Source of the DNA: CAUZIB01 sp963578805
GTDB taxonomy: Bacteria; Acidobacteriota; Vicinamibacteria; Vicinamibacterales; UBA8438
Assembly: GCA_963578805.1 (NCBI GenBank)
Contig: CAUZDY010000011.1
Location: 8,350-72,349, forward strand
Reading direction: 5' to 3'
Length of the DNA stretch: 64,000 nucleotides
Part shown: piece by piece, positions 53,458-61,316 of the stretch
How the letters are laid out: the number at the start of each line of letters is the position of its first letter
How positions within the stretch are numbered: position 1 is the first letter of the stretch
Notes under the pieces: generated by a model
The model's database searches: none
What the model was told of the DNA's origin: nothing
The model's input: only the letters and a program-made list of their open reading frames with translations
Made by a program: the position numbers and the translations under genes

Positions 53458-53940
53458 ATGCGTGATTTTGTTGCGGTCCTCGTTGTTTTCTTCCTAATCG
53501 CGTTCGCGCTCAGCATGGCCACCTCGCTCCAGTGGTACAAACGCGGTCACTCCAGGCTACGCCGGGCGATCTCGGACTCCGGTCGGTCAGTCATCGCTGA
53601 AATCCCTGGAGATCGTGGTATTCAGTTTTTTACTGAGGATGCCGGGGCATTTCATTGGTCAGACCAAATGATTCCAAAGCATGAGATTCGGGCAGCTCGC
53701 GTCCTGATTAGCGGTGCACCGATTTCGGTCTGTGCGTCACGTCGCTTCCCTAAGCCAGCGCCCCATTCAAGTAACATCGACCAGCCTGACCTTATTGAGC
53801 GCGAACGGTGGGACGTTGCGATTGATCTAAAAGATACGACCATCTTGGTTGAGTGTGGCGCCATCCGTGAGCGGGTGTCACAGGAATTGGCACGACAGGT
53901 CTTCGCGGCCGTGAAGGCCGATATCGAGCTCAGACACTAG
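53458..53940 (+). CDS. Conserved-looking membrane-anchored protein of unknown function
   Basis: 160 residues. One N-terminal transmembrane helix (about 4-22, 'FVAVLVVFFLIAFALSMAT'), then a soluble domain with 'SVIAEIPGDRGIQFFTEDAGAF' split over strands, 'RAARVLISGAPISV', 'RWDVAIDLKDTTILVECG' and 'IRERVSQELARQVFAAVKADI'. I do not recognise the family. It shares a 21-base divergent promoter gap with hpnC, so it may be expressed with squalene synthesis, but no link is shown. Confidence 0.75.
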   Translation: MRDFVAVLVVFFLIAFALSMATSLQWYKRGHSRLRRAISDSGRSVIAEIPGDRGIQFFTEDAGAFHWSDQMIPKHEIRAARVLISGAPISVCASRRFPKPAPHSSNIDQPDLIERERWDVAIDLKDTTILVECGAIRERVSQELARQVFAAVKADIELRH

Positions 53941-53989
53941 TGGAGTGCCTTCGTGGGAGGAGCCACTCCACGACACGAGTACCCCCGGC

Positions 53990-54535
53990 TCACCACTCCC
54001 GTTCCATAACCTGACCACGATGGTTGGTCACTCTCGCCAGAACAAACAACAAGTCGGACAGTCGATTCATGTACTGCACTACCTGAGGCGGAATGCTTTG
54101 CGCACCTAAGGCCACGATACTCCGCTCAGCGCGCCGGCAGACGGCCCGCGCCAGATGAAAAGCCGCAGCGGCCTGGTTGCCTCCCGGCAGCAAGAATCGC
54201 CGCAGGGGCGGAACCTCAGCATCGTATTTGTCGATCGCATCCTCAAGTCGACCAACACTGTTTTCTCCGAGGTCGATTTTCTCAACGCGCTCCGCAATGC
54301 GTTCCCGCGGATCGGCCAGACGCGAGCCGACTGCGAACAGGTCACGCTGAATGTGACAGACGAGCGCAGAAAGGTCGTCATCCACACCCGCCGTCAGGGC
54401 CAAACCGAGGGTCGCGTTCAATTCATCGACGTCACCGTAGGCGGCAACACGCCCTTCGGACTTGAGCACCCGCGTGCCGTCAAACAGGGCTGTCTCGCCG
54501 CCGTCGCCAGTCTTTGTGTAGAGTGTCATCATCAT
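53990..54535 (-). CDS. Cob(I)alamin adenosyltransferase, PduO/MMAB type
   Basis: 181 residues from ATG 54535, the first of three ATGs; the frame reaches 54646 with a poor N-terminus. ATP-binding 'LYTKTGDGGETALFDGTRV', 'KSEGRVAAYGDVDELNA', 'LRRFLLPGGNQAAAAFHLAR' and 'CRRAERSIV' with 'YMNRLSDLLFVLAR' are diagnostic. It forms adenosylcobalamin, presumably for methylmalonyl-CoA mutase elsewhere. metH at the left end also needs a cobalamin cofactor. Confidence 0.95.
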   Translation of the reverse strand: MMMTLYTKTGDGGETALFDGTRVLKSEGRVAAYGDVDELNATLGLALTAGVDDDLSALVCHIQRDLFAVGSRLADPRERIAERVEKIDLGENSVGRLEDAIDKYDAEVPPLRRFLLPGGNQAAAAFHLARAVCRRAERSIVALGAQSIPPQVVQYMNRLSDLLFVLARVTNHRGQVMEREW

Positions 54536-54718
54536 CCCATCGTTAGAGTGTCCAGGATGAGCACCTCGACACTGCAGGACCGGTGATTCGCGCGAGGAGC
54601 CAGGCGCGAGGAGCGAGAATATCTGGAGATTCGAGCGATCTTCCACGCGGCCAAGCGCGGGGTATCGGCCGAAGGCGATTCATACTTGACACATTACCAT
54701 ACTGCCCTGTCGCGAACC

Positions 54719-55453
54719 GTGTCCCTCGGTAAACGCCTCAAACCTCAGCCCCTCCCGCCCGCCACCGACCGCCAACGTTTTCGGCGCCGGTTGCTGAGCT
54801 GGTATCGCAGGCACGGTCGAGACCTTCCGTGGCGACACACGCAGAACCCGTACCACATTCTGGTCGCTGAGATCATGCTACAGCAGACCCAGGTCGATCG
54901 CGTCGTGCCAAAGTATAAGGAGTGGCTTGGAAAGTACCCGACATTTGAGTCACTGGCCGCCACCACGCCGGGGCGCGCCTCACGCATCTGGTACCCCCTC
55001 GGTTACAACCGCCGCCCCCGGCGACTACACGCGATCGCGCGCGAAGTAGTTCGACGTTACGACGGCCATCTTCCATCTGATGAGGCTAGTCTGTTGTCCT
55101 TTAAGGGTCTGGGTGACTACACGGTGGGGGCGGTTCGGAGCTTCGCGTTTGGGATACGGGCACCGATCGTCGATACGAATATTGCACGCTTGCTCTTCCG
55201 CGTGTTCGTCGCCAGAGGGAACCCTAAGGCCCACGGTATTAAACGTCATCTGTGGGCGCTGTCAGGCGCGTTACTGCCCCGTCGACACGTATTTGATTTC
55301 AACCAGGCCCTAATGGACTTTGGAGCGCTGGTGTGTACCCCACGGACGCCTCGCTGTCCTGAGTGCCCCATGAGGCCGGATTGTCGATCGTTCGCGTCCT
55401 CAGAGCAGCAACGTGACCGCGGCGCTAAGACGAAAAAAACGGCAGCACAGTGA
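54719..55453 (+). CDS. mutY: A/G-specific adenine glycosylase MutY, short form
   Basis: About 244 residues from GTG 54719; the frame opens at TTG 54686, which doubles as a TTGACA-like sequence. HhH-GPD fold: 'LPWRHTQNPYHILVAEIMLQQTQV' in spread form (catalytic Glu), 'LSFKGLGDYTVGAVRSFAFG' (helix-hairpin-helix, somewhat altered from LPGxGxYT), 'PIVDTNIARLLFRVF' (catalytic Asp). Iron-sulphur cysteines C-x6-C-x2-C-x5-C are in 'CTPRTPRCPECPMRPDC'. The C-terminal NUDIX-like domain that recognises 8-oxoG in E. coli MutY is absent. The last bases overlap the convergent ygfZ gene by 29. Confidence 0.9.
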   Translation: MSLGKRLKPQPLPPATDRQRFRRRLLSWYRRHGRDLPWRHTQNPYHILVAEIMLQQTQVDRVVPKYKEWLGKYPTFESLAATTPGRASRIWYPLGYNRRPRRLHAIAREVVRRYDGHLPSDEASLLSFKGLGDYTVGAVRSFAFGIRAPIVDTNIARLLFRVFVARGNPKAHGIKRHLWALSGALLPRRHVFDFNQALMDFGALVCTPRTPRCPECPMRPDCRSFASSEQQRDRGAKTKKTAAQ

Positions 55454-56450
55454 CCACCGCTGAAACACGCTCGGCACCCGCAGTGACTTGGAGTACCGTT
55501 CCGGGCTCGAGCTGGTCCCGCTTCACATAGCCCAGCCCAATGACGCCACCCACCGTGGGTGAAAATGCAACGCTGGTTACCTCCCCGACCGATTCGTCAC
55601 CATGCCACAACGACGCCCCAGCCGACAAGGACGCTGGATCGACCGACTGATTCATCGTTAGGCCGGTTAGCTTCCGTGACACACGTCCGTGACCACGATG
55701 AAGCACGCGAACGATGACTTCCTGACCGACATAACAACCCTTCGTGAAACTGATAGCCCGATCCTCAATCCCGGCCTCGAGAGGAATGGTCTCAGCGTTG
55801 AGGTCGAGAGGAAATGCCGGCCGCCCGTTCTCGATTCGAACCAGTTCGGTTGCGGTGGCATCAACTTCTGTACATCCGGCCTCGAGCAGCGTGCTCCACA
55901 ACTCCAGCGCGCCGGGTTGTTCGACCCATAAATCAAACCCTTTGGTACCGAACGGATCAGTTCGGCTGACAACCAACGACCCTCCGCCCCTGGACAGCAA
56001 GCGACACTCATGGTCCTCAATAGCCATTGAGGTCGACCCGCGGCCGTCAGCGCTGAACGACTCGGCCAGTATAGGCGCCAGGCACTCCTCGGCTGTCGGA
56101 CCGGCGACCGCATAGCCGACCCACGCCTCAGTCCAGTCGGCGATCTCAACATCTTCTGTAAAAACGAGCTCGGCGAAGCGCTGCACTAGCATGTCCTTCA
56201 CGCTCACGTGCACGTCAAGTAGGAGCTTCTCGCCCAAGCTAAATAGCTCGGTGTCCGCCACGATGCGTCCCTGAGGCGTCATATACGCCGCGTAGCAGCC
56301 CCGGCCATCGCGGAGAGCGACGATGTCATTCGTCAGAAGGCCCTGCAAATAGTCAGCTCGGTCGACCCCTGTGAGCGCAATCCGTCCTCGGTCCAACCTT
56401 CTGATCAGACCGGCGGTCTCTTTCAATGCGCGATAGTGATCTGGATTCAT
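55425..56450 (-). CDS. ygfZ: Folate-binding protein YgfZ (iron-sulphur cluster repair, GcvT-like)
   Basis: About 341 residues from ATG 56450 ('MNPDHYRALKETAGL'); the frame runs to 56579. GcvT fold: 'IALTGVDRADYLQGLLTNDI', 'GCYAAYMTPQGRIVADTEL'. The YgfZ signature is 'FTKGCYVGQEVIVR'. C-terminal 'IGLGYVKRDQLEPGTVL'. It helps maintain iron-sulphur enzymes in a folate-dependent way (family knowledge). Convergent overlap of 29 bases with mutY. Confidence 0.93.
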   Translation of the reverse strand: MNPDHYRALKETAGLIRRLDRGRIALTGVDRADYLQGLLTNDIVALRDGRGCYAAYMTPQGRIVADTELFSLGEKLLLDVHVSVKDMLVQRFAELVFTEDVEIADWTEAWVGYAVAGPTAEECLAPILAESFSADGRGSTSMAIEDHECRLLSRGGGSLVVSRTDPFGTKGFDLWVEQPGALELWSTLLEAGCTEVDATATELVRIENGRPAFPLDLNAETIPLEAGIEDRAISFTKGCYVGQEVIVRVLHRGHGRVSRKLTGLTMNQSVDPASLSAGASLWHGDESVGEVTSVAFSPTVGGVIGLGYVKRDQLEPGTVLQVTAGAERVSAVVTVLPFFSS

Positions 56451-56470
56451 GTCGTCCTGGCTCAAATGAT

Positions 56471-56590
56471 ATGCTACGAATCGTGATCGCCATGGGGAAT
56501 CGACTCCTCTCTGACGTAACAACGGCGTCGAACGTGGCTGCCAACTTGAAGGATCTGATCGACAAGGTCGTCGCTCCACCTCTGTCCTGA
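56471..56590 (+). CDS. Possible 39-residue peptide upstream of the FHA gene
   Basis: Open from ATG 56471 to TGA 56590: begins 'MLRIVIAMGNRLLSDV' and ends 'LKDLIDKVVAPPLS', which could form an amphipathic helix. It ends 3 bases before the FHA gene's ATG. No ribosome binding site and no family is recognised, so it may be chance. Confidence 0.2.
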   Translation: MLRIVIAMGNRLLSDVTTASNVAANLKDLIDKVVAPPLS

Positions 56591-56593
56591 ACG

Positions 56594-56890
56594 ATGTGGA
56601 TTCTTCAGTCAGCCAATGAGGAGATGGAACGGATCCTCCGGGTCACACCCGGCACTCCACGAACGGTGGGTCGCGGTCCGCGGGCAGACTTCGTCGTTGA
56701 TACTGCCCTACTTTCGAGGGTGCACTGTCGTCTTCAAGCCACCCAGACCGAGCTCACCGTTGAGGACCTCGGGAGCACAAACGGCACGTTCGTCAACGAC
56801 TGCCGCGTGTCGGAATCGCCTCTCCGGAGTGGTGACCGGCTGAGACTTGGACGGCTTGAACTCGTGGTTTCCAGGGACTTAGCATTGTAA
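56594..56890 (+). CDS. FHA-domain protein
   Basis: 98 residues, a single forkhead-associated domain: 'RTVGRGPRADFVVDTALLSRVHC' in spread form (GR, S-x-x-H) and 'VEDLGSTNGTFVNDCRV' with 'LRSGDRLRLGRLELVV'. It binds phosphothreonine peptides. No kinase or partner gene adjoins it. Confidence 0.92.
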   Translation: MWILQSANEEMERILRVTPGTPRTVGRGPRADFVVDTALLSRVHCRLQATQTELTVEDLGSTNGTFVNDCRVSESPLRSGDRLRLGRLELVVSRDLAL

Positions 56891-56997
56891 CTGCGCTCGT
56901 CCATAGCGCGTTGTTCCTTCTTTTTCTGCTGGTTCTGTCTGGTAACGTGACGGTCGCCGTCCAGATAGACCTCGTTCATCCGTATACGTCCATCCGC

Positions 56998-57021
56998 TTT
57001 GGCATCAAGAATGGGCATCAA
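56998..57021 (+). repeat. Direct repeat copy 1 (GGCATCA...GGGCATCAAC)
   Basis: GGCATCA followed by a few bases and GGGCATCAAC occurs here and again at 58427-58450 in the same direction, differing by small shifts in the spacer. The two copies flank the Sel1 and LRR genes. Confidence 0.6.
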
Positions 57022-57129
57022 CCTAGTGACCCGCCCAGGGCCGCGTCCATGCGAGCAGCGGCATCCTCCTGCATCGTCGCAGACACGTGCTTGAAGTTAG
57101 GTGGTGAAGGAGATGCAACTGGGAGGCGA

Positions 57130-57753
57130 ATGACACGCACCTATTCGACGCGTAAACTGACCAGGATGGCTCCTGTATCGTTCCGTCGGTTAGCACTCGC
57201 GGGGATGGTCGCGTTACTGGTGGGGGCCGCTCCGCTCGCCCAGACAACTGAACCTGCTCAAGACGACAGCATCGAGGCGATCCGAACCCGTGCCAATGCC
57301 GGGGACGCGGACGCGCAGAACACCCTTGGCGGGATGTACGCCGACGGCCGGGGCGTGCCGGAAGGCTTCGGCGAAGCACTGCTGTGGTGGCGCAAAGCTG
57401 TGGAGCAAGGGCATGCGGACGCGCAGTTCAACCTTGGCGCTATGTACCGCACCGGCAAGGGTGTGCCGGAAGACTTCGGTGAAGCGGCAGCGTGGTTTCG
57501 CAAAGCTGCGGAGCAAAGGCATGCGGGCGCGTCGTTCGCCCTTGGCTTCATGTACGTCAGCGGCTCTGGCGTACCGCAAGACGACATCGAAGGATACAAA
57601 TGGTTCAGCCTCACGGCGACCTATGCCAACGGCCCGCTGCGAGGAATATCCGCCGAGGCGCGGGACGACACAGCCGAGCGTCTTACCCCGGAGCAACTCG
57701 CCGAAGGCCAGAAGCGGGCGCGTGAGTGGTTCGAGGCACACCCGCCTGAGTAG
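57130..57753 (+). CDS. Secreted Sel1-repeat protein
   Basis: About 207 residues from ATG 57130 (GGGAGG six bases upstream); the frame is open from 56911 but the earlier part has no protein-like character. Signal peptide within residues 12-38 ('LALAGMVALLVGAAPLAQT'). Three Sel1 repeats follow: 'ADAQNTLGGMYADGRGVPEG', 'ADAQFNLGAMYRTGKGVPED', 'AGASFALGFMYVSGSGVPQD', and a C-terminal helix. Sel1 repeats bind other proteins; the partner is unknown. It lies in a small patch flanked by direct repeats. Confidence 0.88.
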   Translation: MTRTYSTRKLTRMAPVSFRRLALAGMVALLVGAAPLAQTTEPAQDDSIEAIRTRANAGDADAQNTLGGMYADGRGVPEGFGEALLWWRKAVEQGHADAQFNLGAMYRTGKGVPEDFGEAAAWFRKAAEQRHAGASFALGFMYVSGSGVPQDDIEGYKWFSLTATYANGPLRGISAEARDDTAERLTPEQLAEGQKRAREWFEAHPPE

Positions 57754-57783
57754 CGCCCGTCACCGCTGCGCTACCACGGCCTT

Positions 57784-58239
57784 TTAACCGTGATCGCCGC
57801 AGCGACGTGGCTGGGTTCGGTGGCTTTCCCGACGCTCCGGTCCGCCAAGTCCGAATAGTCTTGCGGCACACCCCATAACCTCATTGAGGAGGGGTGGCGG
57901 AGGAGGGATAGGTTCCTGCAAAAGAATAGCGCAGTTCGGTAACGCCTTCTGTAGCTCCGCTACGCCCGCGTCGGTGACCTGAGTGTTAACGAGCCAGAGC
58001 CTCTCCAGCGCCGCCAACCCCACGAGATGCGCCAGGCTCGCGTCGGTGCCCTTGGGGCCGAAGAGGTCCACGCCTACAACCTCCCCCTGTTCGTTTTGGC
58101 TCACGCGACCGCCGAGTGTCTCCACCAGCGTCTCCACCGTCGTAGGAGACGTCGGTTCCTGCTGTGCCGTGATCGGCGTACTGAACGACACCGTGGCAAT
58201 GGCGACAACGATCAGACGTGCGCAGCGATGGATCATCAC
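57784..58239 (-). CDS. Small secreted leucine-rich-repeat protein
   Basis: 151 residues. Signal peptide ~1-25 ('IVVAIATVSFSTPITAQ'). The centre has 'GVDLFGPKGTDASLAHLVGL', 'LERLWLVNTQVTDAGVAELQ', which is LRR-like, then 'IPPPPPLLNEV' and a basic tail 'PERRESHRTQPRR'. Function unknown. A dispersed intergenic repeat ends 20 bases upstream of the ATG and might carry its promoter. Convergent with the Sel1 gene. Confidence 0.75.
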   Translation of the reverse strand: MMIHRCARLIVVAIATVSFSTPITAQQEPTSPTTVETLVETLGGRVSQNEQGEVVGVDLFGPKGTDASLAHLVGLAALERLWLVNTQVTDAGVAELQKALPNCAILLQEPIPPPPPLLNEVMGCAARLFGLGGPERRESHRTQPRRCGDHG

Positions 58240-58258
58240 GTCTCTAGCCTACCAAAGT

Positions 58259-58390
58259 GCGGCGTCGATGATGCCTCAAACCAAAATTGGCGAGTATAAA
58301 TCGCGGACGACTATATAGAGATCGACGCCCCCCCTTGCGGTTTTCGGATCTGAGTAAATCGGGCGAGCAAAAAAGGCCGACCCGGGGTGC
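58259..58390 (-). repeat. Dispersed intergenic repeat, copy A
   Basis: About 132 bases similar to 63295-63425 in the opposite orientation. Shared blocks on the minus strand: GCACCCCGG, TCAGATCCGAAAACC (58353-58339), CTATATA, ATTTATAC, CGCCAA and GCATCATCGACGCCGC (58274-58259). The spacing between the second and last blocks is 79 bases in both copies. Oriented toward the LRR gene start. Confidence 0.85.
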
Positions 58391-58426
58391 TGACCCCACC
58401 CCCCTAAAGTGACGTGAGCTGACCAC

Positions 58427-58450
58427 TGGGCATCAGAATTGGGCATCAAC
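58427..58450 (+). repeat. Direct repeat copy 2 (GGCATCA...GGGCATCAAC)
   Basis: Second copy of the repeat at 56998-57021, about 1.4 kb away and in the same direction. See copy 1. Confidence 0.6.
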
Positions 58451-58504
58451 AGCGATCAGGCCCAGAATTCAGGTCGCCGACTCAGACATCTACCCAATGT
58501 TTAA

Positions 58505-58562
58505 TAGTGCCGAGGGCGGGAATCGAACCCGCACGGCGATTGCTCTTCCCAGGACACTAGGC
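58505..58562 (-). pseudogene. tRNA-Leu-like 3' fragment
   Basis: On the minus strand: a variable-arm-like stretch, a perfect T arm (GCGGG-TTCGATT-CCCGC), then acceptor strand CCTCGGC, discriminator A and CTA in place of CCA. 'CCTAGTGTCC' before it resembles the anticodon-stem/variable-arm junction of tRNA-Leu. The matching 5' acceptor strand (GCCGAGG) is not found upstream, where the SDR gene ends. It is a decayed tRNA or an attachment-site remnant. Confidence 0.65.
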
Positions 58563-58563
58563 T

Positions 58564-59304
58564 CTATTTCCGAGTGTGAGACGGTCGAATCTCAACCCTA
58601 CTGGGCAGACTCCGAGGAGGGTGACTCAACAAGTCGAGGACCACGTGTGCCACATCGATCGGATCAAGTTTCCAGGTCGCCGATAATCCGTCGTTCGCAC
58701 CCCCGAATCGTGTGTCGACCGAACCTGGCGCGACGCAGCTCACACGGATATCGTCATCACGAAGTTCCTGCACTAAGACCTCGCTTAGGGCATTGAGACC
58801 GGCTTTTGATGCACAGTACGCTGCCCCACCTATGAACGGATGGCTACCGGCCAGACTACTCACGTTGATGATCCACCCCCCACCGCCGCGTCGCAACAGC
58901 GGAATGGCCGCGTGACATGCGAAGAACACACCACTCAGATTCGTCTCGAGCACCGTTCGCCAGTCTTCGATTGATAACTCGGCGAGCGGCTGAAACAATC
59001 CCACGCCAGCGTTATTAATAAGAATGTCGAGACGGCCGAACGTGTTGACAGCTCTCGCCATCAGCGAGTCCATCTGGGACGGGTCACGCACATCGGCCGC
59101 GTAGACCTCAACCCGACCTTGCTGGCAGCCCGGTCGGGGGCCAATGACGACCTGCTCCACTGCTTTTAAGAGAGCATCCGCCGACCGGCCACACATCACC
59201 ACGTCGACACCCTCCGAAGTCAGTGACGCGGTAATGGCCTGGCCAATGCCCTGCGACGCCCCGCTGACAACCGCTACCTTGCCCTGAAGTTGCGCGTCAC
59301 TCAT
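58564..59304 (-). CDS. SDR family oxidoreductase
   Basis: 246 residues from ATG 59304; a TTG at 59325 is the outer limit. 'VAVVSGASQGIGQAI' (cofactor glycine motif), 'AADVRD', 'LINNAGVGLF', 'INVSSLAGSHPF' (catalytic Ser) and 'YCASKAGLNAL' (Tyr/Lys) are all in place. Classical short-chain dehydrogenase; substrate not predictable. Divergent from the malate-dehydrogenase-like gene (33 bases between starts). A tRNA fragment follows its stop at once. Confidence 0.93.
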   Translation of the reverse strand: MSDAQLQGKVAVVSGASQGIGQAITASLTSEGVDVVMCGRSADALLKAVEQVVIGPRPGCQQGRVEVYAADVRDPSQMDSLMARAVNTFGRLDILINNAGVGLFQPLAELSIEDWRTVLETNLSGVFFACHAAIPLLRRGGGGWIINVSSLAGSHPFIGGAAYCASKAGLNALSEVLVQELRDDDIRVSCVAPGSVDTRFGGANDGLSATWKLDPIDVAHVVLDLLSHPPRSLPSRVEIRPSHTRK

Positions 59305-59336
59305 GTGCAATAGAATATCGCTCAAGAGAGCTGATC

Positions 59337-60188
59337 ATGTCGATTATCGCGGTTATCGGTGCCGGAACCCTTGGAGGTTCGCTCACGCACACCCTCGCGA
59401 GACGCGAGCGCGTGCGTGAGCTTCGACTGATTGACCCGTCCGATTGCACTGCTGCCGGAAAGGCACTTGACATCCAGCAGTCCGGAGCCGTCGAACCGTT
59501 TAACACGACGGTAGTGGCGGGCCGAGACCTGCAGGCCGTGGTGGGAGCCGACCTGATTGTGCTGACGGGGCCGGCCACCGAGCCGGATACAGAATGGGGA
59601 GAGGACGATGGCCTTGCGATGCTTAAGCAGCTGAGCCCTCTCAATCGGCGAGCCGTGACGGTCTGTGCGGGTGGCAGTCACCGCCGTCTGATCGAGCGGG
59701 GCGTGGCAGAAACGTCCCTCTCGCGACAGCGGTTGATTGGATCGGCGCCGTTGGCACTCCAAACCGCGCTTCGAGCGATCGTAGCCGTCGAGCTACGGTG
59801 TTCAGCAAAGGATGTGTCGTTGGCCGTCCTTGGCGCGCCCCCTGACCGCTTCGTCGTCCCCTGGAGCGAAACCTCGGTGCGAGGGGTTGCGATATCCCGC
59901 CTGCTCTCCTCAAAGCAGCTCGCCCTGCTGCAGCGAAAGCTCGTCCGCATATGGCCACCTGGTCCTTATACTTTGGCCGCCGCAACCGCACAGCTGTGTG
60001 AGTCGGTACTGCAGGGAACTGGCATCTACGGAATTACGTGTTACGCCGTTCTCGATGGAGAGTTCGGAGTCCGGGGGAAAGCGATCGCGACGGCGGTCAC
60101 TCTCGACACGTCAGGCATCACGAGCGTGACCGAGCCAACGCTAAACGTACGAGAGCAGGTGGAACTTGACAACGCCCTTCACAGATAG
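59337..60188 (+). CDS. Malate/lactate-dehydrogenase-like protein without catalytic His
   Basis: 283 residues with the LDH/MDH fold: 'IIAVIGAGTLGGSLTHTLA' (NAD site), 'LIDPSDCTAAGKALDIQQSG' in spread form, 'ADLIVLTGPATEP', and 'RLIGSAPLALQTALRA' where MDH has its GxxxxLDxxR motif. The catalytic His-Asp loop (GGHGD) reads 'GAPPDRFVVPW', so the proton-donor His is missing. The rest is intact, including 'VSLAVLG' and the C-terminal helix, so it is not obviously a pseudogene. It may bind NAD and act on something else, or be a non-catalytic relative. Confidence 0.8.
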   Translation: MSIIAVIGAGTLGGSLTHTLARRERVRELRLIDPSDCTAAGKALDIQQSGAVEPFNTTVVAGRDLQAVVGADLIVLTGPATEPDTEWGEDDGLAMLKQLSPLNRRAVTVCAGGSHRRLIERGVAETSLSRQRLIGSAPLALQTALRAIVAVELRCSAKDVSLAVLGAPPDRFVVPWSETSVRGVAISRLLSSKQLALLQRKLVRIWPPGPYTLAAATAQLCESVLQGTGIYGITCYAVLDGEFGVRGKAIATAVTLDTSGITSVTEPTLNVREQVELDNALHR

Positions 60189-60600
60189 TGTTGCCAAGCC
60201 AGATGTCGTGGATGGATCTGACCGGACCACAAGTCGAGCGTATCAGGCGGCCGGACTTGGCACTCCATAGCCTCAACATAATTACACTGAACGTAATCTG
60301 ACAGATCCAGGACGACAGGCAGGAATCACCGCAGAACGCATCGATTTTCTTCTAAACCCAAAGTAAGACGTCCTGGGTCACTTCCCCGGCGTCCTCCAGG
60401 GTTTTCAGATATAGCAGCGCTAGCTGAAAACTTTTTGAGTAGTACGTCTGCTTGGAGTTCGCTCATGACGGCATCGCTACTCTTCAAGCGAGCAGAAAAT
60501 TTCCTTTCCGCGGTTCTGTCATCCATCTCCTCGTTCCCGTGTTTCTGTCTTCTAAAACACACGGAGGGGGTTCTACCCCCGTCGAAGTTGATCGCACCGC
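60189..60600 (+). other. Intergenic region with lipB terminator candidate
   Basis: 412 bases without a supported gene. A 78-codon minus-strand frame (60562-60326) has no recognisable family. A hairpin (60566-60580) lies just beyond the lipB stop. Confidence 0.5.
60566..60580 (-). terminator. Candidate terminator of the E2-lipB unit
   Basis: GGGGG-TAGAA-CCCCC hairpin on the minus strand, 20 bases after the lipB stop, followed by TCCGTGTGTTTTAG, a weak T-run. Confidence 0.4.
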
Positions 60601-61287
60601 TCAGGTGGCAAACAATGGACGTGCACCACGGGTCACAATACGACCGAATACAGAGCCAAATTCCCTAATGAGCACATCTTCGACAGTGCGGAGTGAAAGC
60701 GGGGCGCCGATCAGGTTCGCGAGCGAGGTTACTCCGCGTCCTTCGATTCCACACGGTCGAATTAAATCGAAATACGAGAGATCTGTCTCGACATTGAGCG
60801 CGAATCCATGGCTCGTCACCCAACGCGACAGGCGCACACCGATCGCGGCGAGCTTGTCGTCCCCGACCCAGACACCTGTTAGACCCGGAACCCGCGTGGT
60901 CCCGACTCCGAACGCAAGTGCGGTCCTCATGAGTACGGTTTCTAGATCGCGAACGTATCGGTGGACGTCACAACGGTTAGGGCGCAGGTCGACGATCGGA
61001 TAACCGACGAGCTGACCGGGACCGTGGTAGGTGATGTCGCCGCCCCTGGGCGCATCGTACAGCTCGACACCCTTGGCGTGTAGTGCTGACTCAGACACTC
61101 GTAGGTTCGAGAGGCTATGGCGAGCGCTCACGCCGAGAGTCACGACATGGGGGTGTTGCATCAAGAGCAAGAGGTCGGGAAGCTTACCGGCTCGACGGTC
61201 TGCGACCAGCGCCTGTTGAAGCTGAACGGCCTCGGCGTACGGCACGTTACCCAGTCGGCGCACTTCGAGGCGGAGCTGACTTTCCAT
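60601..61287 (-). CDS. lipB: Octanoyltransferase LipB
   Basis: 228 residues. 'PRGGDITYHGPGQLVGYPIVDL' (conserved in spread form), 'KLAAIGVRLSRWVTSHGFALN' (catalytic Lys in KLAAIG) and 'YFDLIRPCGIEGRGVTSLA' (catalytic Cys) identify it. It moves octanoyl from acyl carrier protein to lipoyl domains. It lies 29 bases after the E2 gene, whose lipoyl domain is a likely substrate. Confidence 0.96.
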   Translation of the reverse strand: MESQLRLEVRRLGNVPYAEAVQLQQALVADRRAGKLPDLLLLMQHPHVVTLGVSARHSLSNLRVSESALHAKGVELYDAPRGGDITYHGPGQLVGYPIVDLRPNRCDVHRYVRDLETVLMRTALAFGVGTTRVPGLTGVWVGDDKLAAIGVRLSRWVTSHGFALNVETDLSYFDLIRPCGIEGRGVTSLANLIGAPLSLRTVEDVLIREFGSVFGRIVTRGARPLFAT

Positions 61288-61316
61288 ATCAGACGGACCC
61301 GCCGATCAACCCCTCG

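Noticed and set aside
54686..54703. TTGACA at 54686 as a promoter within mutY
   Set aside because: No acceptable -10 at 16-18 bases; it only argues against TTG 54686 as the mutY start.
60326..60562. 78-codon minus-strand frame in the gap before lipB
   Set aside because: No ribosome binding site, no recognised family, and it overlaps the lipB terminator candidate.
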